Source: Turicibacter bilis
GTDB taxonomy: Bacteria > Bacillota_I > Bacilli_A > MOL361 > Turicibacteraceae
Direction: 5' to 3'
NCBI RefSeq assembly: GCF_024499055.1
Contig: NZ_CP071249.1
Coordinates: 1,465,001-1,529,000, forward strand
Length of the DNA stretch: 64,000 nt
In this document: one piece after another, positions 49,806 through 58,734 of the stretch
Position numbering within the stretch: position 1 is the stretch's first letter
Layout: every line of letters starts with the position of its first letter
The notes under the pieces: model-generated
The model's input: the letters and a program-made list of their open reading frames with translations, nothing else
Database searches by the model: none
What the model was told of the DNA's origin: nothing
Position numbers and translations under genes: made by a program

Positions 49806-49866
49806 GCACCTCCTCTTGGTCTAGACGGCCCATATGCGGGCAAGGAGTAATAGTCTTATTACTCAC
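49806..49866 (-). promoter_or_regulatory. S6:S18-binding leader of rpsF
   Basis: Minus strand GAGTAAT...ATTACTC hairpin followed by CTTG-CCCGCATATGGG-CCG-TCTAGAC-CAAG: an outer CTTG/CAAG stem, an inner CCC/GGG stem and a CCG triplet on the 3' side of the internal loop. That is the known recognition motif by which the S6:S18 complex represses its own mRNA. It ends just before the AGAGGAGG ribosome site. Confidence 0.7.
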
Positions 49867-49874
49867 AGTCATAT

Positions 49875-49904
49875 ATTATAGCACAGGTATATCTACTATA
49901 GCAA
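49875..49904 (-). promoter_or_regulatory. Promoter of rpsF-ssb-rpsR
   Basis: Minus strand -35 TTGCTA (49899-49904), 18-bp spacer and extended -10 TGCTATAAT (49875-49880). Confidence 0.8.
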
Positions 49905-49952
49905 GTTAAAAAAAGATGTTATAATTTAATAATCCATCCACTTTTTAAAATT

Positions 49953-49986
49953 AAATCGGCACGCCAAGTAGCGTGCCGATTTTTTG
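49953..49986. terminator. Terminator between ychF and the rpsF promoter
   Basis: Perfect stem AAATCGGCACGC/GCGTGCCGATTT with a 6-nt loop. The better T tail is on the + strand; on the minus strand the tail is ATTTAATTTT. It probably ends ychF transcripts. The rest of 49905-50102 has nothing else recognisable. Confidence 0.8.
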
Positions 49987-50102
49987 ATTCACCACTAGAA
50001 TCTAGTTGTAGGTATCATGACAAGTTTTAGTAGCTACCTAATGACGAATCATATATAGTATGATTTAATTAACCAAAATTTATTCAATTTAAATGAATTT
50101 TT

Positions 50103-51203
50103 TTATACATTGAAACGGAATAACATAACATCTCCATCTTGAACGATGTATTGTTTTCCTTCTAAACGATAACGTCCCGCTTCACGAGCTGCTTGCTCTG
50201 AACCGTATTTTACTAAATCATCGTAAGAAACAGTTTCCGCGCGGATAAATCCACGTTCGAAATCACTATGAATGATTCCTGCACATTGAGGAGCTGTCAT
50301 TCCTTTAATGAATGTCCAAGCGCGAACCTCTTGCACCCCAGCTGTGAAGTAAGTTGCTAATCCTAATAAATCATAAGCTTCGCGAATTAATTGATCTAAT
50401 CCACTTTCTTTGATTCCTAATTCTTCTAAGAATGCCGCTTTTTCTTCATCTTCTAATTGAGAGATTTCTTCTTCGATACGTGCACATACTTTAATGACTT
50501 TTGCACCTTCACGATCAGCATACTCTTGTAATGCTTTCACGTATTCATTATCTTCTCCAGCCATTAAGTCATCTTCACCAACGTTAGCCACATATAAAAT
50601 TGGTTTTAACGTTAATAATTGTAAATGTTTAATTGCTTGGATATCATCTTCATCTAATTCTAAAGCACGAGCAGGTAATTCTTGATCGAATCCAGCTTTT
50701 ACTTTTTCTAAAACAGCTTGCTCAGCTTTAGCAGCTTTATCTCCTGATTTTGCTTGTTTTGCTAAACGTCCTAAACGACGATCGACTTGCTCCATATCCG
50801 CTAAAATTAACTCTAAGTTAATAACTTCAACGTCACGAATTGGATCAACTGAACCTTCAACGTGAATGATGTTTCCATCTTCGAAACAACGAACCACTTG
50901 AGTGATCGCATCTACTTCACGAATGTTAGCTAAGAATTTGTTTCCTAACCCTTCTCCATTACTTGCCCCACGCACTAATCCAGCGATATCTGTAAATTCA
51001 AAAGTTGTTGGAACAGTCTTTTTAGGACTAACTAATTCTGTTAATTTATTTAAACGCTCATCCGGAACTTCAACCACACCTACGTTTGGGTCGATTGTCG
51101 CGAATGGATAATTAGCTGCTTCAATTCCAGCTTGAGTAATTGCATTGAATAAAGTTGATTTCCCGACGTTTGGTAAACCAACGATTCCAGCTGTTAATGC
51201 CAA
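50103..51203 (-). CDS. ychF: Ribosome-binding ATPase YchF (OLA1 family)
   Basis: 366 aa from a TTG at 51203, giving (M)ALTAGIVGLPNVGKS as in Bacillus; AAAGGA lies 10 nt upstream, while the GTG three codons earlier is only 1 nt from it. P-loop GLPNVGKST, switch region FEFTDIAGLVRGAS, then a coiled-coil insertion and C-terminal TGS domain (about 280-365) with GFIRAETVSYDDLV. YchF prefers ATP because its G4 motif is altered (NVGEDD in place of NKxD). Confidence 0.96.
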   Translation of the reverse strand: MALTAGIVGLPNVGKSTLFNAITQAGIEAANYPFATIDPNVGVVEVPDERLNKLTELVSPKKTVPTTFEFTDIAGLVRGASNGEGLGNKFLANIREVDAITQVVRCFEDGNIIHVEGSVDPIRDVEVINLELILADMEQVDRRLGRLAKQAKSGDKAAKAEQAVLEKVKAGFDQELPARALELDEDDIQAIKHLQLLTLKPILYVANVGEDDLMAGEDNEYVKALQEYADREGAKVIKVCARIEEEISQLEDEEKAAFLEELGIKESGLDQLIREAYDLLGLATYFTAGVQEVRAWTFIKGMTAPQCAGIIHSDFERGFIRAETVSYDDLVKYGSEQAAREAGRYRLEGKQYIVQDGDVMLFRFNV

Positions 51204-51346
51204 TGTCTTCACGTCCTTTTTATCGTATAATATCGTTACTATTTTACACTATTTTTATCACTTTAGCAAAACGAACTCACATTCTGACATCTTTTTCTCT
51301 TAAACTTCATATAATGATTATAAATCAAGTGAAAGGATGTGGACAC

Positions 51347-51739
51347 ATGACACAAATTAATTTCTCAGTCAAAGGCTTAATTGTACGGAATCATGAATTT
51401 TTAGCCCTCCATAAAGTCAGTTCGCGCTGTGAATACTTTGATCTTCCAGGAGGAAAAATGAAACAAAATGAAAGTGCCGAAGAAACGTTGCGTCGAGAAA
51501 TATTAGAAGAAACCTCCCTCTTAGTCAGACCCATCCGATTACTACATCAATGGGACTTTATAAACGATGATTACCTTATTATGGGCGTCATTTACTTATG
51601 TGAAATTCTCGAAGGTGAGATTAAGCTATCTAACGAGCACGACTACTATGAATGGTTACCCTTAAATGAGGATTCTATTCCATTATTAACCCCATCATTA
51701 GCACAGTCCATCTCTCATTTAAATTTTGAAACTTTATAA
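51347..51739 (+). CDS. NUDIX hydrolase
   Basis: 130 aa from the ATG at 51347, with AAAGGATG upstream and a TATAAT box at 51310-51315; an open frame extends 64 codons further 5' but runs antisense through the ychF start. Complete NUDIX box GGKMKQNESAEETLRREILEET (two parts: GGKMKQNE, REILEET) at about 37-58. Substrate unknown: the family cleaves nucleoside diphosphates linked to other groups. Isolated + strand gene sharing a terminator with the convergent glycosyltransferase gene. Confidence 0.9.
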   Translation: MTQINFSVKGLIVRNHEFLALHKVSSRCEYFDLPGGKMKQNESAEETLRREILEETSLLVRPIRLLHQWDFINDDYLIMGVIYLCEILEGEIKLSNEHDYYEWLPLNEDSIPLLTPSLAQSISHLNFETL

Positions 51740-51767
51740 AAAATCCCAGCCTATGCTGGGATTTTTT
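51738..51767. terminator. Bidirectional terminator overlapping the end of the glycosyltransferase gene
   Basis: Stem AAAAAATCCCAGC/GCTGGGATTTTTT with a 4-nt loop. Its right arm encodes the last codons (KIPA-stop) of the minus strand gene. Confidence 0.93.
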
Positions 51768-54018
51768 GATTGAGCCAAAATGCCACTTCTGTTTTCCAAA
51801 CTGAAGCAGGAATCTCTTTATAATTTTTAACTTCATATAAAGAATACGTTTTTTGATACTTTCCGTTACGTCGAATCATCGTCTGAACAAAATTACATTG
51901 CAATGAAAATTCAGGATGCGTTAATAATGGAATCTCCAGACTTGTTAACTCACAGTTCATTTCTAACAAGAAATACTGATAATTAAAATTGATCGCGTGA
52001 ACAGATTCACCTTCGGTTGTCATTAAATCTATCAATAATGGTACACGCGGTAACTTTCTTAAAAACCCCTTTGATTTTTTCTGACGTTCACAAATATTCA
52101 ATTTAATATCATTAATCACACTTGAATCTAAAATACGATCTGGTAAATGTGGGACACGGTCATATAAAATTTTAATAAATTCTTGATAATCTTTTTCGTG
52201 CATCTGAGTAATTTTAAACACATAACGATAATCATCTGATGAATCTACACGAAGTAACTTTCCCTCAAAATCTGCTGTATACTCCTCACGCGTCAGTGAA
52301 AGCTCATAACTTTTAGTCTCATCCACTAGATACGGGAAATTGGAGATCAAAGAAATCCCATGCTCCGAGATATCAAACACCTTAAATAAATGCACGCTAT
52401 CTTCTAACTTCACTTCCACAGTAGCCTCCATTTTAAAACGATCACTTAACCGTTGCAATGGACGCCCTAAAATAAAGAAGATCGACATCAATAAGGCATA
52501 ACTATTCATCGTTAACCAGAATAGAACCATCGCATAGCCACTCCACTCTGGTGTAAATAATTGATAAATGCAACGCATCATTCCAATGATGGTGAAAACC
52601 ATGAATAGAATATGAGGAATCGCTAAACGTAACACATCTGAGTTTTTATGAACGACTTTCTTATCCTTACGTGTCACTTCAAACTTCTTCATACGAATTC
52701 CAATGCTCTCCACTAACACAGCGGGTAATAACGATGGCATTAAAATCGTTTCATACACATTGGTCCACTTCATCGTACGAACATTCCCAGAAAAACGACG
52801 AAGTGTCATCAATGTCATCACATACATCGGTAGCCAAAAGATTAAGACTTGAAGAAGGGTCGCTTTAACAACCATGATATTAAACACCGCAAATAAGATT
52901 GGTGCTAACAGATAAATAAATCGTTTTAAACTGTTATACCAATAAAAAATCGCATTCGTATAATTTAAACGTTGCTTGAAGGTTAATCCACTTACAAAGA
53001 AGGGACAATAACGACGGAATGTTTGAATGCAGCCACGCGCCCAGCGATTACGCTGCTTTAAAATTCCTTCTAAATCATGCGCGGCTAAACCTGATGCTTG
53101 AATGGAATCAATAGCATACGATAAATAACCAGCGCGCTGAATTTGCATGCCTGTCGCAATATCTTCCGTGATAATGCCTGTGACAAAACCACCAATCTCA
53201 TCTAATGCCGCGCGCGATAAAATGGTATTAGACCCACCATAAATGACAGAATTGCTTGAATTTTTCCCAAGCTGAATGTCTCGATAAAAATAGTCCTGCT
53301 CATTTGGAATACGATGTTCTGAATATAAATAATACTGGAAAATATCCGCATTATAAAACACCTGTGGTAATTGAATAAACCCCAGTGGTTGTGGTAGGTC
53401 CTCTTCTTCTACCCCCTGTTGACGAAGTTCTTGACGTTGTTGTTCATTCTCAATAAAAAACGGTAAACTTTCCATTAAAAAATTCTTCATCGGAATCATA
53501 TCGGCATCTAGTGTCACCACGTACGGAGAAGATGTCTGACTCAGTGCGTGATTTAAGTTTCCAGCCTTCGCATGTTCATTATTTTCACGTGTTAAATAGT
53601 GAATCTCTAATCGTTCCGCTAATCGCTGAATTGTTGGACGGCGTCCGTCATCTAATAAATAAATATGAACTTTCATTGGATCTGGATAACGCATATTTTT
53701 ACAGCCAATAATCGTCTTATACAATAACTCCTCAGATTCATTATAAGTTGCAATGAACACATCCACATCTGGATACAAGGTCTGATCGCTTATCTCTGGC
53801 TTCACTGGAACAACAGCCTTCGTTACATTTAAAAAATGAACAAAAAATTCTCCCATGCCAAACATCTCAACAATTAATAAAACAATCGCGTAAATAAAAG
53901 CAAACCATCCATACCCGATTGGAATCGTAAAAAGGATTCGCCAAATAAAATAAATACCTGAAAATAGCAAATAAAATAGCAACCAGTATCGCTTATTCTT
54001 TAGCTTTTCTGTCTCCAT
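51751..54018 (-). CDS. Cellulose-synthase-like family 2 glycosyltransferase with PilZ domain
   Basis: 755 aa. Two N-terminal TM helices, GT2 domain (about 80-340) with the full processive signature: LLDDGRR, TLDADM (DxD), ITEDIATG (TED) and QRNRW; then about four to six TM helices and a PilZ-like domain (about 520-620) with RLSDR (RxxxR) and DISEHG (D/NxSxxG), the c-di-GMP-binding residues; a C-terminal extra domain follows. BcsA-type enzymes extrude a beta-glucan when c-di-GMP is bound. No bcsB, bcsZ or other polysaccharide gene is adjacent, so the polymer is uncertain. The IS30 copy sits about 100 bp upstream of the start. Confidence 0.88.
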   Translation of the reverse strand: METEKLKNKRYWLLFYLLFSGIYFIWRILFTIPIGYGWFAFIYAIVLLIVEMFGMGEFFVHFLNVTKAVVPVKPEISDQTLYPDVDVFIATYNESEELLYKTIIGCKNMRYPDPMKVHIYLLDDGRRPTIQRLAERLEIHYLTRENNEHAKAGNLNHALSQTSSPYVVTLDADMIPMKNFLMESLPFFIENEQQRQELRQQGVEEEDLPQPLGFIQLPQVFYNADIFQYYLYSEHRIPNEQDYFYRDIQLGKNSSNSVIYGGSNTILSRAALDEIGGFVTGIITEDIATGMQIQRAGYLSYAIDSIQASGLAAHDLEGILKQRNRWARGCIQTFRRYCPFFVSGLTFKQRLNYTNAIFYWYNSLKRFIYLLAPILFAVFNIMVVKATLLQVLIFWLPMYVMTLMTLRRFSGNVRTMKWTNVYETILMPSLLPAVLVESIGIRMKKFEVTRKDKKVVHKNSDVLRLAIPHILFMVFTIIGMMRCIYQLFTPEWSGYAMVLFWLTMNSYALLMSIFFILGRPLQRLSDRFKMEATVEVKLEDSVHLFKVFDISEHGISLISNFPYLVDETKSYELSLTREEYTADFEGKLLRVDSSDDYRYVFKITQMHEKDYQEFIKILYDRVPHLPDRILDSSVINDIKLNICERQKKSKGFLRKLPRVPLLIDLMTTEGESVHAINFNYQYFLLEMNCELTSLEIPLLTHPEFSLQCNFVQTMIRRNGKYQKTYSLYEVKNYKEIPASVWKTEVAFWLNQKIPA

Positions 54019-54123
54019 AACTCTCTTCCTCTCCTCGTACTCTCATTGACTTTGTCGAATTATGTAACTTATACCTAATATACCATAAAATAAATTTTAA
54101 TGGATAAGACAGATTGTAATATT

Positions 54124-55148
54124 AAGTGCGACACATAAAAAAAGCTCATAAATAGGATCTTTGTTATAGAATGAAGTTACCAAAAAAAATTCTTAACAAG
54201 GAGATCTATTTATGAGTTATAAACATCTTAACACATTTGAGCGTACACGTATAGAAGTTCTTTCAAAAATGGGCTATTCAACGAGACAAATTGCGGGGCA
54301 ATTAAATCGCCATCATTCAACGATTGCTCGTGAACTGAAACGAAATACTCAACAGACGTATCAGGCTGAGTTAGCAGACGAATTAGCTGGGCAACGTCGC
54401 TTAGTTTGTCATCGTTCAGAGGAGAAATCAGAACAACTGATACAAACAATTCAACAGTATTTAAAACTAACTTGGTCATCTGAACAAATTTCTAATACCG
54501 TTTTAAAAGGTGTTATCTCATTTAAAAGCATTTATCGTTGGATTTACGATGGAACGATTTTATCAGGAGATTTAAGCTGTCTAAGACAAAAGGGTAAACG
54601 TCGAAAACCTCGAGAAACACGTGGACGATTTAACATTGGAACATCGATTCATCAACGTCCCAAAGAGGTGAAAAAGCGTCATACATTTGGACACTGGGAG
54701 TTAGATACGGTTGTTTCAAGTCGTGGTAAAAGTAAAGGTTGTTTAGCCACCTTCGTTGAACGTCAAACACGCTTTTATGTGGCTGTAAAATAGAAAATCG
54801 CTCGGCTTCAGAAATGTATCGAGCGATTAGTGAAATCTATGAATGCTATCCAGTAAATACATTTAAAACATATACGGTGGATCGAGGAAAAGAGTTTGCC
54901 TGCCACTCGCAAGTTGAGGCTGAATTAAAGGTTCCTGTTTATTTCGCAGATGCCTATTCATCTTGGCAAAGAGGAAGTAACGAAAATGCCAACGGTCTTC
55001 TTCGAGAATTTTTCCCGAAGAAGACCGACTTAGCAAGGGTAACTGAAGAAGAGGTTAATGAGGCACTCTGCCTCATTAATCATCGACCACGAAAATGTTT
55101 AGGTTGGAAAACTTCATTCGAGCTATTTCATGAGCAAGTGTCGCATTT
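54124..55148 (+). mobile_element. IS30-family insertion sequence, inactive
   Basis: About 1 kb. Ends carry inverted repeats around TGCGACAC (54127-54134 and its complement 55138-55145), with a second shared block GCTCAT(A/G)AA(A)TAG farther in (about 54143-54155 and about 55120-55136). It holds one transposase gene split by a frameshift. No clear target duplication was found. Inserted between the glycosyltransferase and prepilin peptidase genes. Confidence 0.88.
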
Positions 55149-55155
55149 GTATTGA
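54212..55155 (+). pseudogene. IS30 transposase, frameshifted
   Basis: Frame 1 (54212-54793, 193 aa) has the N-terminal HTH (MGYSTRQIAGQLNRHHSTIARELKRN region, IS30 type) and the first catalytic Asp in HWELDTVV. Frame 2 (to 55155) continues ENRSASEMYRAIS with the second Asp in YTVDRGKEF and the Glu in SNENANGLLREFFPKKTD. Adding one A in the GTAAAATAG run near 54790 would join them. IS30 elements do not normally use programmed frameshifting, so this is read as inactivation. The TGA stop (55153-55155) lies just past the inverted repeat core. Confidence 0.9.
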
Positions 55156-55219
55156 CAATTCGTCATAAATAAAAAAATTAGATTAAATAAAAGGACGTTT
55201 CGTTGTTATACGACACGTC

Positions 55220-55981
55220 TCATTTATTAAAATACCAATCTAGTAAAGATGAACCATAAAATAAACAAAGATAAGAAGCAATCGCAATAAATGGTCCGAA
55301 GCCCAGTGGCTTCGTCTTATTTTTCATAAAAATTAACATATAAATTAAAGCTAAAACTGCTGCTAAAAATAATGATAGGAATGTGCTAGAAATCCCTAAG
55401 ACAAATCCAATAACAGCGTATAACTTGATGTCTCCACCACCAAGTGCTTCTTTCTTAAAAAGCAATTGTCCCAATAAACCAACAGCATATAACGTCAGAA
55501 AACCAACGCCCGCTCCTATTAAGCCTGACACTAAATCATACTGTGGATAAATGACATAAAGGATAAGAAGTACCGCACCGAAAAATAGAAGTACCTTGTC
55601 TAAAATCAACTGATAATAAATATCGGATACGGTGATGATGATGAGCATCGATAAAAAGGCCCACGCAACATAAATTTCACCTGTCGTAAATCCTTCAAAT
55701 CCATAGAACCAAACAGGAAACACAAATAAGAGTCCAGCAAAAATCTCCGATAATAAATAAATCGGCTTAATCTTCATGCCACAGGAGCGACACGTCCCAC
55801 CTTGTAACACATAAGAAAGTACCGGCATCAACTCATAAAATGTGAGTTCGTGAGAACACCCTGGGCAGCGGGAACGATCACTCACCCAATCCTCCCCAAT
55901 CGGCATCCGATATCCAACCACGTGATAAAAAGAACCTAAAGTAGATCCGAGAAAAAAAATTAATATATATATTATTAACAT
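55220..55981 (-). CDS. Type IV prepilin peptidase / N-methyltransferase (PilD/ComC)
   Basis: 253 aa from the ATG at 55981 (GAGGAG upstream); a longer frame adds 18 residues before that site. N-terminal TM, then the zinc four-Cys loop CPGC...CRSC (about 39-73) of the methyltransferase domain, and the peptidase aspartates in TVSDIYYQLI and GGGDIKLYA. About eight TM helices. It matures prepilins for competence or type IV pili. No pilin gene is in the window, and the comF genes are broken, so its current substrates are unclear. Confidence 0.93.
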   Translation of the reverse strand: MLIIYILIFFLGSTLGSFYHVVGYRMPIGEDWVSDRSRCPGCSHELTFYELMPVLSYVLQGGTCRSCGMKIKPIYLLSEIFAGLLFVFPVWFYGFEGFTTGEIYVAWAFLSMLIIITVSDIYYQLILDKVLLFFGAVLLILYVIYPQYDLVSGLIGAGVGFLTLYAVGLLGQLLFKKEALGGGDIKLYAVIGFVLGISSTFLSLFLAAVLALIYMLIFMKNKTKPLGFGPFIAIASYLCLFYGSSLLDWYFNK

Positions 55982-56123
55982 TTGACACTCTCCTCTCTGT
56001 ATATCTTCATATACGCTATCTAACATTAATTTCATTTTTAATTGATTCCTATATTTAATTTTTTTACCTCTTTTTGTAAATATTATTTAAATTTGTGGAT
56101 AAACTAAATCTCGAGGTGAAGTT

Positions 56124-58136
56124 ATGAGATTATGTGAGATGTTATCCACTTTTTTTAGATCTAAATATACGCGTGTGACCACGATTATTTGTGTTGAACT
56201 GGTCGCGATTCTTTGTTTAACAGTTTATCAATATTTCAAGTATTTGCCTGCTCCAGACATTAATGTAAATACAGCGATTACGTTTTATGATGCGGATGGT
56301 GAAGTCTTTTTAGAGAAGACGTATCCGAAAGATCAACACTGGGTTAGCCTAAATGAGATTTCTCCGTATGTGATTAATGGTTTCATTGCAACTGAGGATC
56401 GGAACTTTTATGACCATTTCGGATTCGACCCGCTTCGAATAGCCAAAGCTTTGGTAACCAATATCACGTCAGGAACCCGTTCACAAGGTGCATCAACGAT
56501 TACTCAACAATACGCTCGTAACCTTTATTTAAGCTTTGAAAAAACATGGTCTCGTAAAATTAAGGAAGCTTTTTATACGCTTCGGCTTGAGTTAAGTTAC
56601 GATAAAGACACGATTTTAGAAGGTTATTTAAACACCATTAACTTTGGCCACGGGAATTATGGCATTGAAGATGCTTCACTTTATTACTTTGGAAAGCATG
56701 CCAGTGAGCTCACATTGGCTGAAGCCTCCGTTTTAGTTGGAATTCCAAAAGGACCTAGCTACTACTCCCCAATTAGTCATCCTGAAAATTCAGCCAAACG
56801 TCAAAAAATCGTCTTAAATTCGATGCTGGCCGAAAATTATATTAATCAAGAAGAATATGATGAGGCCATGAATACTGAAACAGTCGTCATCGGTGAATAC
56901 CCAGAAGACATTGATTACGATGCGCCATACTACGTAGATGCGGTGTTAACTGAAGTGGACAAACTCTTAGTTGGTCAAACAAGCTCTTACCGTAACTTAA
57001 ATATTTACACCACATTAGACCGTGATATTCAAACCTATGTGAACGAAGCCATTCAAGAGAATGTGACAGATCAAGAGGTTCAAACTGCCGTTATTGTCAT
57101 CGAACCTTCCACCGGGTACGTTAAAGCTCTGAGTGGAGGTAATGATTATGAGACCTCTCAGTATAATCGAGCCCTTTATAGTGAACGTCAGATTGGTTCC
57201 TTAATGAAACCTTTCCTTTACTATGAGGCTTTAGAATATGGATTCAATCCATCCACCACCTTTATGAATGAGCCGACTACCTTCCCTTATAATGATGGAA
57301 AAGATACTTATACCCCAAATAATTATTCCAATGCTTATGCGTATTCTAACATTCCGATGGCCAATGCACTTGCCGTTTCAGATAATATTTATGCGGTTAA
57401 AACTCATACCTTTTTAGGGCTCAATGTTCTTCCCGAAACAACGAAACGTTTTGGGATTACAGCTGATATTCCTGAACTTCCATCGGCTGCACTTGGAGTT
57501 GAGCCGGTCAATATTATGGAAATGGCAGAGGCTTACAGTGTCTTTGCTAATAATGGGAAGTCTGTCGAACGAAAATTTATTACACAAATTACAGATGATC
57601 GTGGATTTTTAGTTTATTCCGATAAACCAACGGAAGGTGAGCAAATCTTAGATCCAACCAAGACCTATGTGATGAATGAAATGATGACAGGAATGTTTAA
57701 TATGCAACAAAATAATCATCTTTCAGTCACAGGACTCTCCATTATTCCAAATTTAACTCATCAATACGCTGGAAAAAGTGGATCAACTAACACTGATTCA
57801 TGGATGATTGGTTATACCCCAGAACTTGTAACGACGGTTTGGACCGGTTACGATCAAGGACGGACACTAGATGGTGTTGAGGTCAACCGTTATGCTAAAA
57901 ATATATGGTCACAAGTCATGGAAAACTCACTCAAAGAATCAGGGTCACAGTGGTTTGAAACCCCTAAAGATGTCGTTGCGGTTAAAGTTGATCCAACGAC
58001 TGGTTATTTAGCTTCAGAGAATTGTCAGAAAAAAGTCACACTCTATTATGAAACAACTAATGTTCCAAGCACCGCTTGTATCGGACATCACCATGAAAGT
58101 GCCCTTGTGCATCATGAAGAATTGAGTAATGACTAA
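56124..58136 (+). CDS. Class A penicillin-binding protein (glycosyltransferase and transpeptidase)
   Basis: 670 aa. TM anchor about 17-37; GT51 domain (about 70-245) with EDRNFYDHFGFD, RSQGASTITQQ and RKIKEAFY; transpeptidase domain (about 320-600) with SxxK as SLMK (about 359), SxN as SDN (about 418) and KSG in place of KTG (KSGSTNTD, about 550). It polymerises and cross-links peptidoglycan. Start has GAGGTGA 4 nt upstream. Similar to the PbpF/PbpG/PBP1A group. The tail is His-rich (GHHHESALVHHEE). Divergent from the prepilin peptidase gene. Confidence 0.95.
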   Translation: MRLCEMLSTFFRSKYTRVTTIICVELVAILCLTVYQYFKYLPAPDINVNTAITFYDADGEVFLEKTYPKDQHWVSLNEISPYVINGFIATEDRNFYDHFGFDPLRIAKALVTNITSGTRSQGASTITQQYARNLYLSFEKTWSRKIKEAFYTLRLELSYDKDTILEGYLNTINFGHGNYGIEDASLYYFGKHASELTLAEASVLVGIPKGPSYYSPISHPENSAKRQKIVLNSMLAENYINQEEYDEAMNTETVVIGEYPEDIDYDAPYYVDAVLTEVDKLLVGQTSSYRNLNIYTTLDRDIQTYVNEAIQENVTDQEVQTAVIVIEPSTGYVKALSGGNDYETSQYNRALYSERQIGSLMKPFLYYEALEYGFNPSTTFMNEPTTFPYNDGKDTYTPNNYSNAYAYSNIPMANALAVSDNIYAVKTHTFLGLNVLPETTKRFGITADIPELPSAALGVEPVNIMEMAEAYSVFANNGKSVERKFITQITDDRGFLVYSDKPTEGEQILDPTKTYVMNEMMTGMFNMQQNNHLSVTGLSIIPNLTHQYAGKSGSTNTDSWMIGYTPELVTTVWTGYDQGRTLDGVEVNRYAKNIWSQVMENSLKESGSQWFETPKDVVAVKVDPTTGYLASENCQKKVTLYYETTNVPSTACIGHHHESALVHHEELSND

Positions 58137-58143
58137 CATATAC

Positions 58144-58219
58144 AAATCTTCAAGATAGAAAAAAAGAAGCACCTTGAACAAAGATGCCTCTAAACTTCTA
58201 TTTTGAAGATTTTTTATTC
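58144..58219 (+). terminator. Long-loop terminator after the PBP gene
   Basis: Arms AAATCTTCAAGATAG and CTATTTTGAAGATTT separated by about 40 nt, then TTTTT on the + strand. Confidence 0.6.
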
Positions 58220-58235
58220 TTCTCGATTACTTTTA

Positions 58236-58592
58236 TTAGTAGTCCCCTCTTAAGTAAACACCTTTTTCTAACTGCTTTAATGCGTCTTCAATTAACCCTT
58301 TAGCTGATTTTGAAACCTCACTTAAGTGAAATAACTTCTCCGTTACGTTCTAAGATTAATGGGTCCACCATTCGTGATTTAAGTTTTCTTTTAATCGTGT
58401 AGTTGATTTCATCTTCGATTAGCTTGACATTAGGGTGAAGCTTTTCTAATCGTTTAACAATACCTTCTTCTAATGCTCGTTTTAATAATTAATGTTTCTC
58501 TTCGCAATAAATTGAAATTCTAATTACTGTGATTAATACCAATAATAACCCTACATTAACAATTCCGTATAATAACTTTTATTTTTTATCAT
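58236..58592 (-). pseudogene. Decayed gene for a small membrane-anchored protein
   Basis: Minus strand fragments in two to three frames: ATG at 58592 (MIKNK), then KLLYGIVNVGLLLVLITVIR (a TM segment) in another frame, TAA, then KRALEEGIVKRLEKLHPNV and, further on, SRMVDPLILERNGEVISL, TGA, and after a frameshift EVSKSAKGLIEDALKQLEKG ending LRGDY at 58236. The restored product would be about 118 aa: TM anchor plus a charged helical domain. I do not recognise the family. The rest of 58137-58734 contains only terminators. Confidence 0.7.
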
Positions 58593-58676
58593 TTTAATGT
58601 CATTCACTAACATTCTATGAACCATAGTTCATATTAAAGGAATTCTAACTATAGTTTAAATACCAACTGAAATCAG

Positions 58677-58706
58677 AAAAGCCAGAGGACAACTCCTCTG
58701 GCTTTT
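58677..58706 (-). terminator. Terminator after htrA
   Basis: Perfect 13-bp stem AAAAGCCAGAGGA/TCCTCTGGCTTTT, 4-nt loop. Confidence 0.9.
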
Positions 58707-58734
58707 AAATGTTATTCAATACATTCCTTATTCA

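Noticed and set aside
51155-51346. N-terminal extension of the NUDIX ORF
   Set aside because: It runs antisense through the ychF start and the ychF/NUDIX promoter region; the Met at 51347 has a ribosome site and matches the family start.
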